NCBI RefSeq assembly: GCF_023205095.1
Contig: NZ_CP046242.1
Location: 2,469,001-2,533,000 of the forward strand
Source: Bizionia sp. M204
GTDB taxonomy: Bacteria; Bacteroidota; Bacteroidia; Flavobacteriales; Flavobacteriaceae
DNA length: 64,000 nt
Direction of reading: 5' to 3'
Part shown: piece by piece, positions 1 through 7,380 of the stretch
Numbering within the stretch: the stretch's first letter is position 1
Layout: every line of letters begins with the position of its first letter
Position numbers and translations under genes: made by a program
Notes under the pieces: generated by a model
Databases searched by the model: none
Seen by the model: the letters and a program-made list of their open reading frames with translations, nothing else
What the model was told of the DNA's origin: nothing

Positions 1-26
1 TCTATGTCGTTGAAATTGTATTGCAT
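1..26 (-). CDS. leuS: Leucyl-tRNA synthetase, first codons only (partial)
   Basis: Only eight codons lie in the window, reading MQYNFNDI on the minus strand with the rest beyond the left edge. Flavobacterial leucyl-tRNA synthetases typically begin with a similar M-x-Y-x-F-N-x-I-E string, and a perfect -7 promoter motif lies about 27 bases upstream. The gene is divergent from ftsX. The name rests on a very short stretch plus promoter placement, so it is tentative. Confidence 0.5.
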
Positions 27-52
27 CTGTCTATTTTATGCTTATAAAGGCG

Positions 53-60
53 CAAATTTA
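53..60 (-). promoter_or_regulatory. -7 promoter element for the leftmost minus-strand gene
   Basis: Read on the minus strand this is TAAATTTG, a perfect match to the Bacteroidota -7 consensus TAnnTTTG. Its last base is 26 bases before the minus-strand ATG, giving a leader of about 20 bases. No good -33 TTTG is seen at the usual distance. Confidence 0.5.
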
Positions 61-152
61 AACTTATTATAACAATGTTGAAAGTTTAAACGTTGTAATC
101 CTTAAGGAATTGGATTTCTTTTATATTTTTACAGCATTAACGCATCGTATTT

Positions 153-1031
153 ATGAGTTCATCTTTTGAGAAGTATCAAAAACGCCGATTAATATCCTCG
201 TATTTTTCTGTAGTATTGAGTATAGGCTTGGTTTTATTCCTATTAGGCTTGTTGGGTATGCTGGTTTTAAATGCCAAAAAAGTATCTGATCATTTTAAGG
301 AACAGGTAGTAGTTACCATTTATTTAAAAGATTCTGCTAAAGAAGTTGAAACTAAACAGCTAGAAAAAAGCTTAGCGATGTCTGATTATGTAAAATCGAC
401 CGAATTTGTTTCAAAAGAACAAGCTGCCGAATCTATGAAAGCCGAAAACGGTGAAGACTTCATGGCTTTTTTAGGTTATAATCCACTTCAGAACTCCATT
501 GATGTTTATGTAAAAGCCGATTTTGTTACAGCGGAACAATTAGATGGCATTGCGCAAGAAGCGCTTACCAAAAGCTTTGTGGACGAAGTTCGTTATGATA
601 ATGACTTGGTGAATTTGATGAATGATAATGTGAAAAAAATAAGTTTTTGGATTTTAGTTATCAGTGGTTTATTTACCATTATTGCAGTTTTACTGATTAA
701 TAGCTCCATTCGTTTATCGGTTTATTCCAAACGCTTTACTATTAAAACCATGCAAATGGTTGGTGCTACCAAGCAATTTATTAGACGTCCATTTGTGTGG
801 AAAAGCGTACGTTTAGGTGTAATTGGAGCCGTTTTGGCCATGATTGGAATGGCTGTGGTTTTATATTATATTAATCAAACCTTTCCGGAATTAGAACTTT
901 TAAATAACCATATTTTATTAGGACTTTTATTTGCTGGTATTTTTGTGTTAGGTATTATTATTACTTGGATTAGCACGTTTATAGCTACGCAACGTTTCTT
1001 GAATTTAAAAACAGATCAGCTGTATTATTAA
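153..1031 (+). CDS. ftsX: Cell division protein FtsX (ABC permease-like)
   Basis: FtsX is the membrane partner of the ATPase FtsE. In characterised bacteria the complex sits at the division septum and controls peptidoglycan hydrolases. The 292-residue protein has the family layout: a first membrane segment at about residues 19-40, a large extracytoplasmic loop at about 45-160, then three further membrane segments near 163-186, 215-238 and 253-275. The cytoplasmic loop MQMVGATKQFIRRPF before the third segment is the conserved FtsX coupling region. ftsE is not adjacent, which is usual in Bacteroidota. The gene begins a same-strand run with the DUF3098 gene, uppP and truB. Confidence 0.93.
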   Translation: MSSSFEKYQKRRLISSYFSVVLSIGLVLFLLGLLGMLVLNAKKVSDHFKEQVVVTIYLKDSAKEVETKQLEKSLAMSDYVKSTEFVSKEQAAESMKAENGEDFMAFLGYNPLQNSIDVYVKADFVTAEQLDGIAQEALTKSFVDEVRYDNDLVNLMNDNVKKISFWILVISGLFTIIAVLLINSSIRLSVYSKRFTIKTMQMVGATKQFIRRPFVWKSVRLGVIGAVLAMIGMAVVLYYINQTFPELELLNNHILLGLLFAGIFVLGIIITWISTFIATQRFLNLKTDQLYY

Positions 1032-1091
1032 GGATTAGCTAGGATGTATTAATTTTAGAATCTCTTAACGCAAAAGTTTTAAATAAATCAG

Positions 1092-1202
1092 TTACTTTGC
1101 ATGTGCCGACAAATGGGTTCGGCGGATTAAAGCATATTGCATATGTAGCAATACATGATGTTATTATTTTTACAGAATTTACTTCGGAACCTAAAAATTC
1201 TG
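1092..1202 (+). promoter_or_regulatory. Candidate promoter and structured leader before the DUF3098 gene
   Basis: TTACTTTG at 1092-1099 is one mismatch from the -7 consensus. It is followed by three inverted repeats: GCCGA/TCGGC (1105-1109/1119-1123), TATTGC/GCAATA (1135-1140/1148-1153) and CAGAATTT/AAATTCTG (1173-1180/1195-1202). The last stem ends 17 bases before the ATG at 1220. The spacing suggests a folded 5' leader or a small RNA. It matches no RNA family that I recognise. Confidence 0.35.
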
Positions 1203-1219
1203 AAGATTAATTAAAAATT

Positions 1220-1474
1220 ATGGGCGAACAAAAACGTAAGGCAGACACACAAACCGAATTTGTATTCGGAAGGAAAAATTATAAATTCATGATAATTGGT
1301 CTAGCCGTAATTGGTTTAGGTTTCATTCTAATGTCAGGTGGTGGTAGCGATGACCCTAATGTTTTTAATCCAGAAATATTTAATTTTCGACGCATTCGTT
1401 TAGCGCCAACGTTAGTTTTACTTGGTTTTGCTATAGAAGTTTACGCTATTTTACTGAATCCGAATAAAAAATAA
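1220..1474 (+). CDS. DUF3098 family small membrane protein
   Basis: An 84-residue protein with two predicted membrane helices, at about residues 24-40 and 63-79, joined by a loop containing a Gly/Ser/Asp-rich SGGGSDDPNVFNP stretch. The N-terminus is basic and polar and is probably cytoplasmic. It matches the short DUF3098 family found in Bacteroidota, whose function is unknown. Its place between ftsX and uppP suggests a link to envelope biogenesis, but that is inference from neighbourhood alone. Confidence 0.8.
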   Translation: MGEQKRKADTQTEFVFGRKNYKFMIIGLAVIGLGFILMSGGGSDDPNVFNPEIFNFRRIRLAPTLVLLGFAIEVYAILLNPNKK

Positions 1475-1511
1475 GTTCGTTTACTTTCTTCGGCTACTAC
1501 GTCATTTTTAA

Positions 1512-1519
1512 TATTTTTG
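1512..1519 (+). promoter_or_regulatory. -7 promoter element directly before uppP
   Basis: TATTTTTG is a perfect TAnnTTTG match. Only four bases separate it from the uppP ATG at 1524. If the start site lies at the usual 4-7 bases downstream, the transcript would begin at or next to the start codon, which would make the mRNA leaderless. Confidence 0.5.
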
Positions 1520-1523
1520 CCCA

Positions 1524-2318
1524 ATGGATATAACCGATTCTATTATTTTAGGTGTTATACAAGGTCTCACCGAGTTTCTACCTGTTTCTTCTAGTGGTCA
1601 TTTAGAACTTGGAAAAGCCATTTTGGGCGACCACTCTATTCCTAAAGAAAGTCTGCTTTTCACAGTGGTTTTACATTTTGCAACCGCATTGAGCACTATG
1701 GTTGTGTTTAGAAAAGATATTTGGCTCCTACTAAAAGGTGTTTTGAAATTTGAGTGGAATGACGACTTGCAATTTGTGTCTAAAATTGCATTGTCTATGA
1801 TTCCTGCCGTTATTGTAGGTCTCTTTTTTGAAGAACAATTAGAAAGTCTTTTTGGAGGTAATATTATGCTAGTCGGCTTTATGCTTTTAGTAACAGCTGC
1901 CCTACTCTTTTTAGCTGATAAAGCCAAGGACACCCATAAAAAAGTAAGTTTTAAAAACGCCTTAATAATTGGAGTTTCACAGGCTATAGCCATGCTTCCT
2001 GGTATTTCACGTTCCGGAGCAACCATTTCTACTTCTGTATTATTGGGGAATGATAAAACACGAGCTGCTCGTTTTTCCTTCTTGATGGTTGTACCACTTA
2101 TTTTTGGGAAAATCGCTAAAGACCTTTTAAGCGGCGATTTAACTTACGAAGCATCTAATTTTACTTATTTAAGCGCTGGATTTATAGCCGCTTTTCTTGC
2201 AGGACTATTTGCTTGTACTTGGATGATTTCATTAGTAAAGAAAAGTAAACTATCCTATTTCGCTATGTATTGCGCCATTGTTGGTGTGATTGCAATTATT
2301 TATACACTCGTAAATTAA
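1524..2318 (+). CDS. uppP: Undecaprenyl-diphosphatase (BacA/UppP family)
   Basis: This integral membrane enzyme converts undecaprenyl diphosphate to undecaprenyl phosphate, recycling the lipid carrier for peptidoglycan and other surface glycans. The 264-residue length, polytopic hydrophobic profile and both signature motifs support the call: LPVSSSGHLEL at about residues 19-29 and PGISRSGATIS at about 157-167. These hold the catalytic Glu/Ser and Arg residues of the family. The truB start codon follows after one base, so the two genes are probably co-transcribed and translationally coupled. The start agrees with the conserved family N-terminus. Confidence 0.96.
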   Translation: MDITDSIILGVIQGLTEFLPVSSSGHLELGKAILGDHSIPKESLLFTVVLHFATALSTMVVFRKDIWLLLKGVLKFEWNDDLQFVSKIALSMIPAVIVGLFFEEQLESLFGGNIMLVGFMLLVTAALLFLADKAKDTHKKVSFKNALIIGVSQAIAMLPGISRSGATISTSVLLGNDKTRAARFSFLMVVPLIFGKIAKDLLSGDLTYEASNFTYLSAGFIAAFLAGLFACTWMISLVKKSKLSYFAMYCAIVGVIAIIYTLVN

Positions 2319-2319
2319 C

Positions 2320-3015
2320 ATGAAAACTACTGAAGATTTCCAAGCTGGACAAGTACTATTAATAGACAAACCTTTACATTGGACTTCTTTTCAAGTGGTT
2401 AATAAATTACGTTGGGAAATTCGGCATGCTTTCAATATTAAAAAAATTAAAGTGGGTCATGCGGGTACTTTAGATCCATTAGCAACTGGATTACTCATTA
2501 TTTGTACGGGAAAAATGACCAAGCAAATAAATACATTCCAAGGTCAAGATAAAGAATACACAGGAACAATTGTTTTGGGTAGTACAACACCTTCATACGA
2601 TTTGGAGACCGAAATAGATGCCACATTCCCAACTGCACATCTAACGGAAACCGCTATTCATGAGGCCACCAAACAATTTATTGGCAATATAGATCAATTT
2701 CCGCCCGTTTTTTCTGCTATTAAAAAAGAAGGTAAACGCTTATATGAATTTGCGCGTGCTGGTGAATCCGTAGAAATTAGTTCACGACGCATTCAAATAT
2801 CTGCCTTTGAGATTACTAAAATTGATGGTTTAAACATTGAGTTCCGTGTTGTTTGTAGCAAAGGCACTTACATTCGTTCTTTAGCACACGATTTTGGCAA
2901 AGCCTTAAATTCTGGAGCCCATTTATCTGTATTACGACGCACTAAAATTGGCAATTTTCATGTGGATAACGCACTGTTACCTGAAGCCTTTATAGAAAGC
3001 TTAACAACTAAATAG
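2320..3015 (+). CDS. truB: tRNA pseudouridine(55) synthase TruB
   Basis: TruB isomerises U55 to pseudouridine in the T-loop of tRNAs. The 231-residue protein carries the family hallmark GHAGTLDPLATGLL at about residues 46-59, with Asp52 as the expected catalytic aspartate. A KxGKRLYExAR-like stretch follows at about 135-147 and a KGTYIRSLAHD motif near 185-195. The length fits the shorter TruB form without a long C-terminal PUA extension. It starts one base after the uppP stop codon, a uppP-truB order I associate with Flavobacteriia. Confidence 0.96.
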   Translation: MKTTEDFQAGQVLLIDKPLHWTSFQVVNKLRWEIRHAFNIKKIKVGHAGTLDPLATGLLIICTGKMTKQINTFQGQDKEYTGTIVLGSTTPSYDLETEIDATFPTAHLTETAIHEATKQFIGNIDQFPPVFSAIKKEGKRLYEFARAGESVEISSRRIQISAFEITKIDGLNIEFRVVCSKGTYIRSLAHDFGKALNSGAHLSVLRRTKIGNFHVDNALLPEAFIESLTTK

Positions 3016-3071
3016 CTTCTTTTTACGTATATTAACTTGATAATTCATCCTAAATAAGACATTTACAGCTA

Positions 3072-3797
3072 TTGTATTTTTCAGATAAACATAAAGCAGG
3101 TTTACTCTCTGGCTTAATTTCGGCAACGGTTTTAATGATGCTATTCGGTTTTCATATTACCCAACATGGCGAAAAATTAGCGGAAAGCTATTATGTTATG
3201 GAGCCAAAAACGGAAGCGGATTTAGAAGCTGAAGCCTTGGAAAAACTAGCCACAGAACAGACTGAAAAAGCAGAAACCAATAAAGCCTATAACGAAACTG
3301 AAAACTACAAGAAATTCGCACAGGCCTACCAACCTATTGCTCCTCCAAAAGATTATGAGTTTACTAGACCTGACTCACCCACGGAAGAAACAACACGTGA
3401 GAACACGACCGGAACAGGCTCAGGTTCTGAAATAAATGAAGATGTTATGTCCTCGTATAACGATGTAAATTCAGTGCTTAAACAACAGCAAAGCAGTCAA
3501 TCAGCACAATCGGTTAACAAAAAAAGTTCTATGCATTATTCATTAGTGAATAGAACGCATAAATATTTACCAACACCTATTTATTTATGTGATGATGGCG
3601 GGAAAGTTGTCGTAAATATTACAGTTGATAATAAAGGAGATGTTATAAAATCAACCATTAACACAGCCGCTTCAACAGACAATGATTGTTTACACGAACA
3701 CGCGCTAGAATATGCGAACGAGTCGCGTTTTAATGTGGATAATTCCAAAAAAACGCAACTCGGTTCTATTACTTTTTATTTTGAAGGTAAGAATTAA
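3072..3797 (+). CDS. TonB-like envelope protein
   Basis: A 241-residue protein that appears to start at TTG. There is one N-terminal membrane helix (about residues 9-27), then a long acidic, Glu/Gln/Ser-rich periplasmic spacer, then a compact C-terminal region (about 160-241). That region has the pattern VVVNITVDNKGDV seen in TonB C-terminal domains of Bacteroidota. TonB-type proteins pass energy from ExbBD to outer-membrane receptors. No exbB or exbD is adjacent, and the proline-rich spacer of classical TonB is replaced by an acidic one, so the partner is unclear. It converges on the thioredoxin-like gene with a 4-base overlap. Confidence 0.65.
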   Translation: MYFSDKHKAGLLSGLISATVLMMLFGFHITQHGEKLAESYYVMEPKTEADLEAEALEKLATEQTEKAETNKAYNETENYKKFAQAYQPIAPPKDYEFTRPDSPTEETTRENTTGTGSGSEINEDVMSSYNDVNSVLKQQQSSQSAQSVNKKSSMHYSLVNRTHKYLPTPIYLCDDGGKVVVNITVDNKGDVIKSTINTAASTDNDCLHEHALEYANESRFNVDNSKKTQLGSITFYFEGKN

Positions 3798-4414
3798 ACG
3801 CCTAGCATAGTTAGTAACTCGTCAATGGTACTTTGACCCTTATCTTTATTATACCAAACTTGTAAATCTTCTTTAATTTCCGGTGTAATCATACCGTGCT
3901 TTGCTTTATAATCAGCCACTAATTTCGTTGCAGCCGCTGGCCTGGGACCAAACGTATGTACCACTTCTAATGTTTCCGTTTCTACCATAATTAATTTAGG
4001 AACAGATTTTCCACCATTAGTTAAAAACTGATTCATCAAGTCCTCATTGGTATCTCGTAAAACTAATTTCAATGAAATGTTGTCTGATTGTTCAGCTAAT
4101 TTAGCCATAGGGGGAACTACGTGAGCAGCATCACCACACCAGCTTTCGGTGATTACAATCCATGTAACGTTGCCTTTAAAATTAGCCAAGCGTGATAACG
4201 AATTGTCCGTTAATTTTATAGTTTTATCCCACCGTTTCATGCGCTTATCATTAAGCTTGGTGTATTCTACCATATCTTCAGATTTGTCGTTGCCTGTAGT
4301 AGATTCACGCCCTACCAAATCCGTTACTAAATCGCGATAATCTGCATAAGTATAACTCGTTTTTAAACTCGCTTTTATAATATTTGAAATATTCGTATCG
4401 TTTATTGTTTCCAT
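3794..4414 (-). CDS. Thioredoxin-fold protein with WCGDA motif
   Basis: A 206-residue cytoplasmic-looking protein starting METINDTN. A longer reading to 4468 is possible, but the -7 promoter motif at 4441-4448 lies inside it, so I use the shorter start. The central region VTWIVITESWCGDAAHVV resembles a thioredoxin active site, but with CGDA in place of CxxC, so only one of the two redox cysteines remains. The later KSVPKLI gives the cis-proline region. The family is common in Bacteroidota and annotated simply as thioredoxin family. With one cysteine it is unlikely to be a standard disulfide reductase; its substrate is unknown. Confidence 0.75.
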   Translation of the reverse strand: METINDTNISNIIKASLKTSYTYADYRDLVTDLVGRESTTGNDKSEDMVEYTKLNDKRMKRWDKTIKLTDNSLSRLANFKGNVTWIVITESWCGDAAHVVPPMAKLAEQSDNISLKLVLRDTNEDLMNQFLTNGGKSVPKLIMVETETLEVVHTFGPRPAAATKLVADYKAKHGMITPEIKEDLQVWYNKDKGQSTIDELLTMLGV

Positions 4415-4440
4415 AATTTTTATCTCATTATATGATGGTG

Positions 4441-4448
4441 CAAAAATA
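4441..4448 (-). promoter_or_regulatory. -7 promoter element for the thioredoxin-like gene
   Basis: On the minus strand this reads TATTTTTG, a perfect match to TAnnTTTG. The predicted start site near 4435 lies about 20 bases before the ATG at 4414, and this decides between the two possible starts. Confidence 0.5.
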
Positions 4449-4577
4449 CCTTGCACCCAATTAATCATCGGTAACCATTATTACATAGCGCGCAAAAATA
4501 GTTGGATTTTTTTTCCTGATATATGATTAATGTCATATCTATGTCTATCTTTAATCTGAAAACTTACAATCTGCTGT

Positions 4578-5144
4578 ATGAAGACAAAACATAAATGTGC
4601 TTGGTGTGTTGGCGACGATTTATACGAAGCCTATCACGACAAGGAATGGGGCGTTCCCGTTTATGATGACGACACGTTTTTCGAGTTCCTAGTTCTTGAA
4701 ACCTTTCAGGCGGGATTGAGTTGGATTACCATTTTACGCAAACGCGAAAATTTTAAAAAAGCATTTGATCATTTCGATTATAAAAAAATAGCCAACTATA
4801 AGCAGTCTAAAATTGATAGTTTATTGCAAGATGCGGGAATAGTTCGGAATAAATTGAAAGTAAATGGAACCGTTACCAATGCGAAATTATTCATGGATAT
4901 TCAAAAGGAATTTGGAAGTTTTAGCAACTATATATGGAGGTTTGTTGATGGAAAACCGATAACCAATAACGTGAAGAACTATAAAGAAGCCCCAGCCACA
5001 ACTGCTATTTCTGATGCTATTAGTAAGGACTTAAAAAAACGTGGTTTTAAGTTTGTAGGATCAACCGTTATGTATGCGTTTATGCAAGCAACCGGTTTGG
5101 TAAATGATCATGAGGTAACCTGTTTTAGGTATGATGAAGTTTGA
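4578..5144 (+). CDS. tag: DNA-3-methyladenine glycosylase I
   Basis: Tag removes 3-methyladenine from alkylated DNA, starting base excision repair. The 188-residue protein is full length for the family. It keeps the zinc-binding set seen in E. coli Tag (Cys4, His17, His175, Cys179), here at C7, H20, H178 and C182, all offset by three. Conserved stretches CAWC near the start, HDKEWGVPVYDD (20-31) and ETFQAGLSWITIL (about 42-54) are also present; the last includes the catalytic Glu. It is divergent from the thioredoxin-like gene. No ada-type regulator is nearby. Confidence 0.95.
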   Translation: MKTKHKCAWCVGDDLYEAYHDKEWGVPVYDDDTFFEFLVLETFQAGLSWITILRKRENFKKAFDHFDYKKIANYKQSKIDSLLQDAGIVRNKLKVNGTVTNAKLFMDIQKEFGSFSNYIWRFVDGKPITNNVKNYKEAPATTAISDAISKDLKKRGFKFVGSTVMYAFMQATGLVNDHEVTCFRYDEV

Positions 5145-5160
5145 AACTAGCAACCAAAAA

Positions 5161-5787
5161 TTACTTCAAATATTCCAAGAACACATCTCTCGAAATATCT
5201 TCTGCACCTAATCGTTCCAGATGATTGGTATACACCTGGCAATCTATTAGTTGATAATGGGTATTTTGAATAAAGGTGATAAAGGCTACTTTACTGGCAT
5301 TGCTAACTTTAGCAAACATACTCTCGCCACAGAAAACACCATTTCCTAAATCGACACCATAAAACCCACCAACTAATTCACCTTCTTGCCAAACCTCAAC
5401 CGATTTGGCGTAGCCAGCCTTATGTAATTCATTATATGCCATTATCATACTTTCTGTAATCCAAGTTCCTGCTTGACCGTTCCGTTTGGCTATAGAGCAT
5501 TCGGTAATGACTTGATTAAAATTTTGATTGATAGACACGGTAAAATCGGCATTTCGCAATACCTGTTTCATACTTTTTGACACTTTTAAGTTTTCTGGAA
5601 ATAACACAAAACGTGGATCTGGTGACCACCATAAAATTGGCTGACTGCCCTCAAACCAAGGAAAAATCCCCAATTGATAAGCAAGTAGTAATCGTGGCAC
5701 GGATAAATCGCCTCCAATGGCCAGTAAGCCGTCTTCATTTGCTTGTGAAACGGGTGGAAACCATAAATCTTGATTTAGAAATTGCAT
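5161..5787 (-). CDS. aat: Leucyl/phenylalanyl-tRNA--protein transferase
   Basis: Aat adds Leu or Phe from aminoacyl-tRNA to proteins with N-terminal Lys or Arg, marking them for ClpAP degradation in the N-degron pathway. The 208-residue protein has the family landmarks FPPVSQANEDGLLAIGGDLS (10-29), LGIFPWFEG and WWSPDPRFVLFPE. Later come a GTWITESM region, GGFYGVDLG and GESMF. It ends 16 bases from the convergent tag stop codon. The upstream region holds a 7-bp perfect inverted repeat. Confidence 0.95.
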   Translation of the reverse strand: MQFLNQDLWFPPVSQANEDGLLAIGGDLSVPRLLLAYQLGIFPWFEGSQPILWWSPDPRFVLFPENLKVSKSMKQVLRNADFTVSINQNFNQVITECSIAKRNGQAGTWITESMIMAYNELHKAGYAKSVEVWQEGELVGGFYGVDLGNGVFCGESMFAKVSNASKVAFITFIQNTHYQLIDCQVYTNHLERLGAEDISRDVFLEYLK

Positions 5788-5818
5788 AAAGAAATAATAA
5801 TAAACTATCTAGTTGACT

Positions 5819-5838
5819 GTTCGCGCCTAATCGCGAAC
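5819..5838. repeat. Perfect inverted repeat GTTCGCG-N6-CGCGAAC
   Basis: Two 7-base arms (5819-5825 and 5832-5838) pair perfectly around a 6-base spacer. The arms are GC-rich against an AT-rich background. The element lies 32 bases before the aat start and could be a protein-binding operator or an RNA hairpin in the aat leader. No neighbouring regulator suggests which. Confidence 0.4.
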
Positions 5839-5935
5839 TATTTTGAACTTTTCATTAGACTTCCACTGCACTCAACCTGACATGCATAAGCGTAATCAAA
5901 ATTTATATTCAAAATGAACTCATGAATTGTAAAAA

Positions 5936-5970
5936 ACAAAAACCTCAACATTAAAAAACATTGAGGTTTA
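5936..5970 (-). terminator. Rho-independent terminator after the DUF3127 gene
   Basis: On the minus strand AAACCTCAA pairs with TTGAGGTTT (arms 5961-5969 and 5940-5948) and is followed by a T-rich tract. It lies about 25 bases after the DUF3127 stop codon. Confidence 0.65.
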
Positions 5971-5992
5971 TTATACGTCATTTTACCGGAAA

Positions 5993-6370
5993 TTAGAAAG
6001 GTAAATCGTCGTTATCTTCTTCGTTTAAATCGTCTGCAGGTGCAAAAGCTTGTGCTGGTGGTACTGGTGGCATTTCTGGGTTTGAGGCATCTGCTTGAGC
6101 TGCTTCAATACGCCATCCTTGAATAGAGTTGAAATACTTGGTTTCACCTTGTGGGTTTACCCATTCGCGACCGCGTAAATTAATACTGATTTTAACTTGT
6201 TGTCCAGCTTGAAAACTATTTAATAAATCCGTTTTATCTTGAACAAATTCTACCATAATATGTTGTGGGTACTGCTCTTCTGTTGTAACGACTACTTCTC
6301 TTTTTCTAAAGCCATTACTCCCAAACGTTTGCGTTTCTCCAATAACTTTAATTCTTCCTTGTACTTCCAT
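5993..6370 (-). CDS. DUF3127 protein, OB-fold-like with SSB-type tail
   Basis: A 125-residue protein of the DUF3127 family. The first 90 or so residues are strand-rich and begin MEVQGRIKVIG, with a later KVISINLRGREW-like stretch, a pattern resembling a small OB fold. A Pro/Ala-rich linker follows, then an acidic C-terminus ending EEDNDDLPF. The SSB encoded at 28932-29393 in this window ends MPEDDLPF, so the two proteins share an identical DDLPF tip. In SSB the acidic tip recruits replication and repair partners. I infer a nucleic-acid-binding protein that may use the same partners. The family has no assigned function that I know of. Confidence 0.75.
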   Translation of the reverse strand: MEVQGRIKVIGETQTFGSNGFRKREVVVTTEEQYPQHIMVEFVQDKTDLLNSFQAGQQVKISINLRGREWVNPQGETKYFNSIQGWRIEAAQADASNPEMPPVPPAQAFAPADDLNEEDNDDLPF

Positions 6371-6389
6371 TGTAATTTAATTTTCTGTG

Positions 6390-7259
6390 TTATGATAATA
6401 ATATTTTCCAGGCACTATCTAAATCGCCGAAGCTTAAATAGTTTTTTGCCAATTTATGTTTTTTTCTATGATTTGCTTCTTTAATATTAGGGTGATGTTC
6501 ACTTACAGCTTCCAAAAACTCCTGAACGGCTTCTGGTGTTGGTAAACTTTCTACATTTCCTAACATGCCTAATTCATTTCCTGTTAAAATCATGCTGTTT
6601 TTTACATGGTCTGGCATTTGATCCACACCAATTCCTAACGTTGATAATGGTTTTGGAATTTCAAAAAAACCGTTTTTGGCACGACTGTAGTAACTACCAC
6701 CAGCTCTTGCAACTAAATCTAGTTTTTCCTGATTAATTTGATCGTTTTCGTCTAAAATGTCTTCTTCCAAATGAAGTTTTACAACCTCACAAATAATTAA
6801 ATTTCCAGCGCCTCCTTCGGTACCTAAATGTATCACATCATTCACCTTACATTCTAATTGAACCGGAGATTCAGCAACACGAAATGGTTTTACCAAATCC
6901 GATTTTAGCATACTAAAACCTGCCTTTTCAAACTCATTTACTCCTAAAGGATATTCCGTACTGCTTAATGACGTTTGATGCACCATTTCAAAACTCACCA
7001 CATTAATAACCACTTCTTTAGTAGCTAAAATATTTTCCAAGGTATGCTTCGTCGTATTATCACGAACACGTCGTGCTGGTGAAAAAATTAGAATTGGTGG
7101 ATTAGCACTAAATACATTAAAGAAACTAAAAGGCGCCAAATTTGGGTTTCCATCGGCATCAACGGTACTAGCAAACGCAATAGGCCTTGGAGCCACAGCA
7201 CTTAACAGATAACCGTGTAACTTGCCTGTTGATAATTCTTTAGGTTCGTATGAAATCAT
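6390..7259 (-). CDS. Flavin reductase family protein (FMN-binding split barrel)
   Basis: A 289-residue protein starting MISYEPKEL. A GTG seven codons upstream is rejected because it lies within the -7 promoter element. The N-terminal 190 residues match the flavin reductase-like / flavoredoxin split barrel: GYLLSAVAPRPIAFASTVD, then NLAPFSFFNVFSANPPI, which contact FMN in this family. Members bind FMN and reduce flavins or small substrates with NAD(P)H. The C-terminal 90 residues add a helical extension seen in Bacteroidota homologues. The physiological substrate cannot be told from context. The gene is 19 bases upstream of, and in line with, the DUF3127 gene. Confidence 0.85.
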   Translation of the reverse strand: MISYEPKELSTGKLHGYLLSAVAPRPIAFASTVDADGNPNLAPFSFFNVFSANPPILIFSPARRVRDNTTKHTLENILATKEVVINVVSFEMVHQTSLSSTEYPLGVNEFEKAGFSMLKSDLVKPFRVAESPVQLECKVNDVIHLGTEGGAGNLIICEVVKLHLEEDILDENDQINQEKLDLVARAGGSYYSRAKNGFFEIPKPLSTLGIGVDQMPDHVKNSMILTGNELGMLGNVESLPTPEAVQEFLEAVSEHHPNIKEANHRKKHKLAKNYLSFGDLDSAWKILLS

Positions 7260-7279
7260 GAAAACTTTATTATTTTGCA

Positions 7280-7287
7280 CAAATGTA
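7280..7287 (-). promoter_or_regulatory. -7 promoter element for the flavin reductase gene
   Basis: TACATTTG on the minus strand is a perfect TAnnTTTG match. It places the start site near 7274, upstream of the ATG at 7259, and rules out the GTG at 7280 as start codon. Confidence 0.5.
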
Positions 7288-7380
7288 ATTAATCTAATAA
7301 CGAACTAAAAACGATTTGGTTATCATCTCACACAATATTATCAACAGATTTCCATTATATTAACATTCCAAAATAAACCT

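Noticed and set aside
1100-1160. Possible tRNA in the DUF3098 leader, because of a GGTTCGGC string
   Set aside because: No acceptor stem, anticodon arm or CCA-compatible end could be built around it; the stems are separate hairpins.
7260-7280. GTG start for the flavin reductase at 7280
   Set aside because: The GTG lies inside the -7 promoter element, so it would not be in the mRNA; the ATG at 7259 fits the family start.
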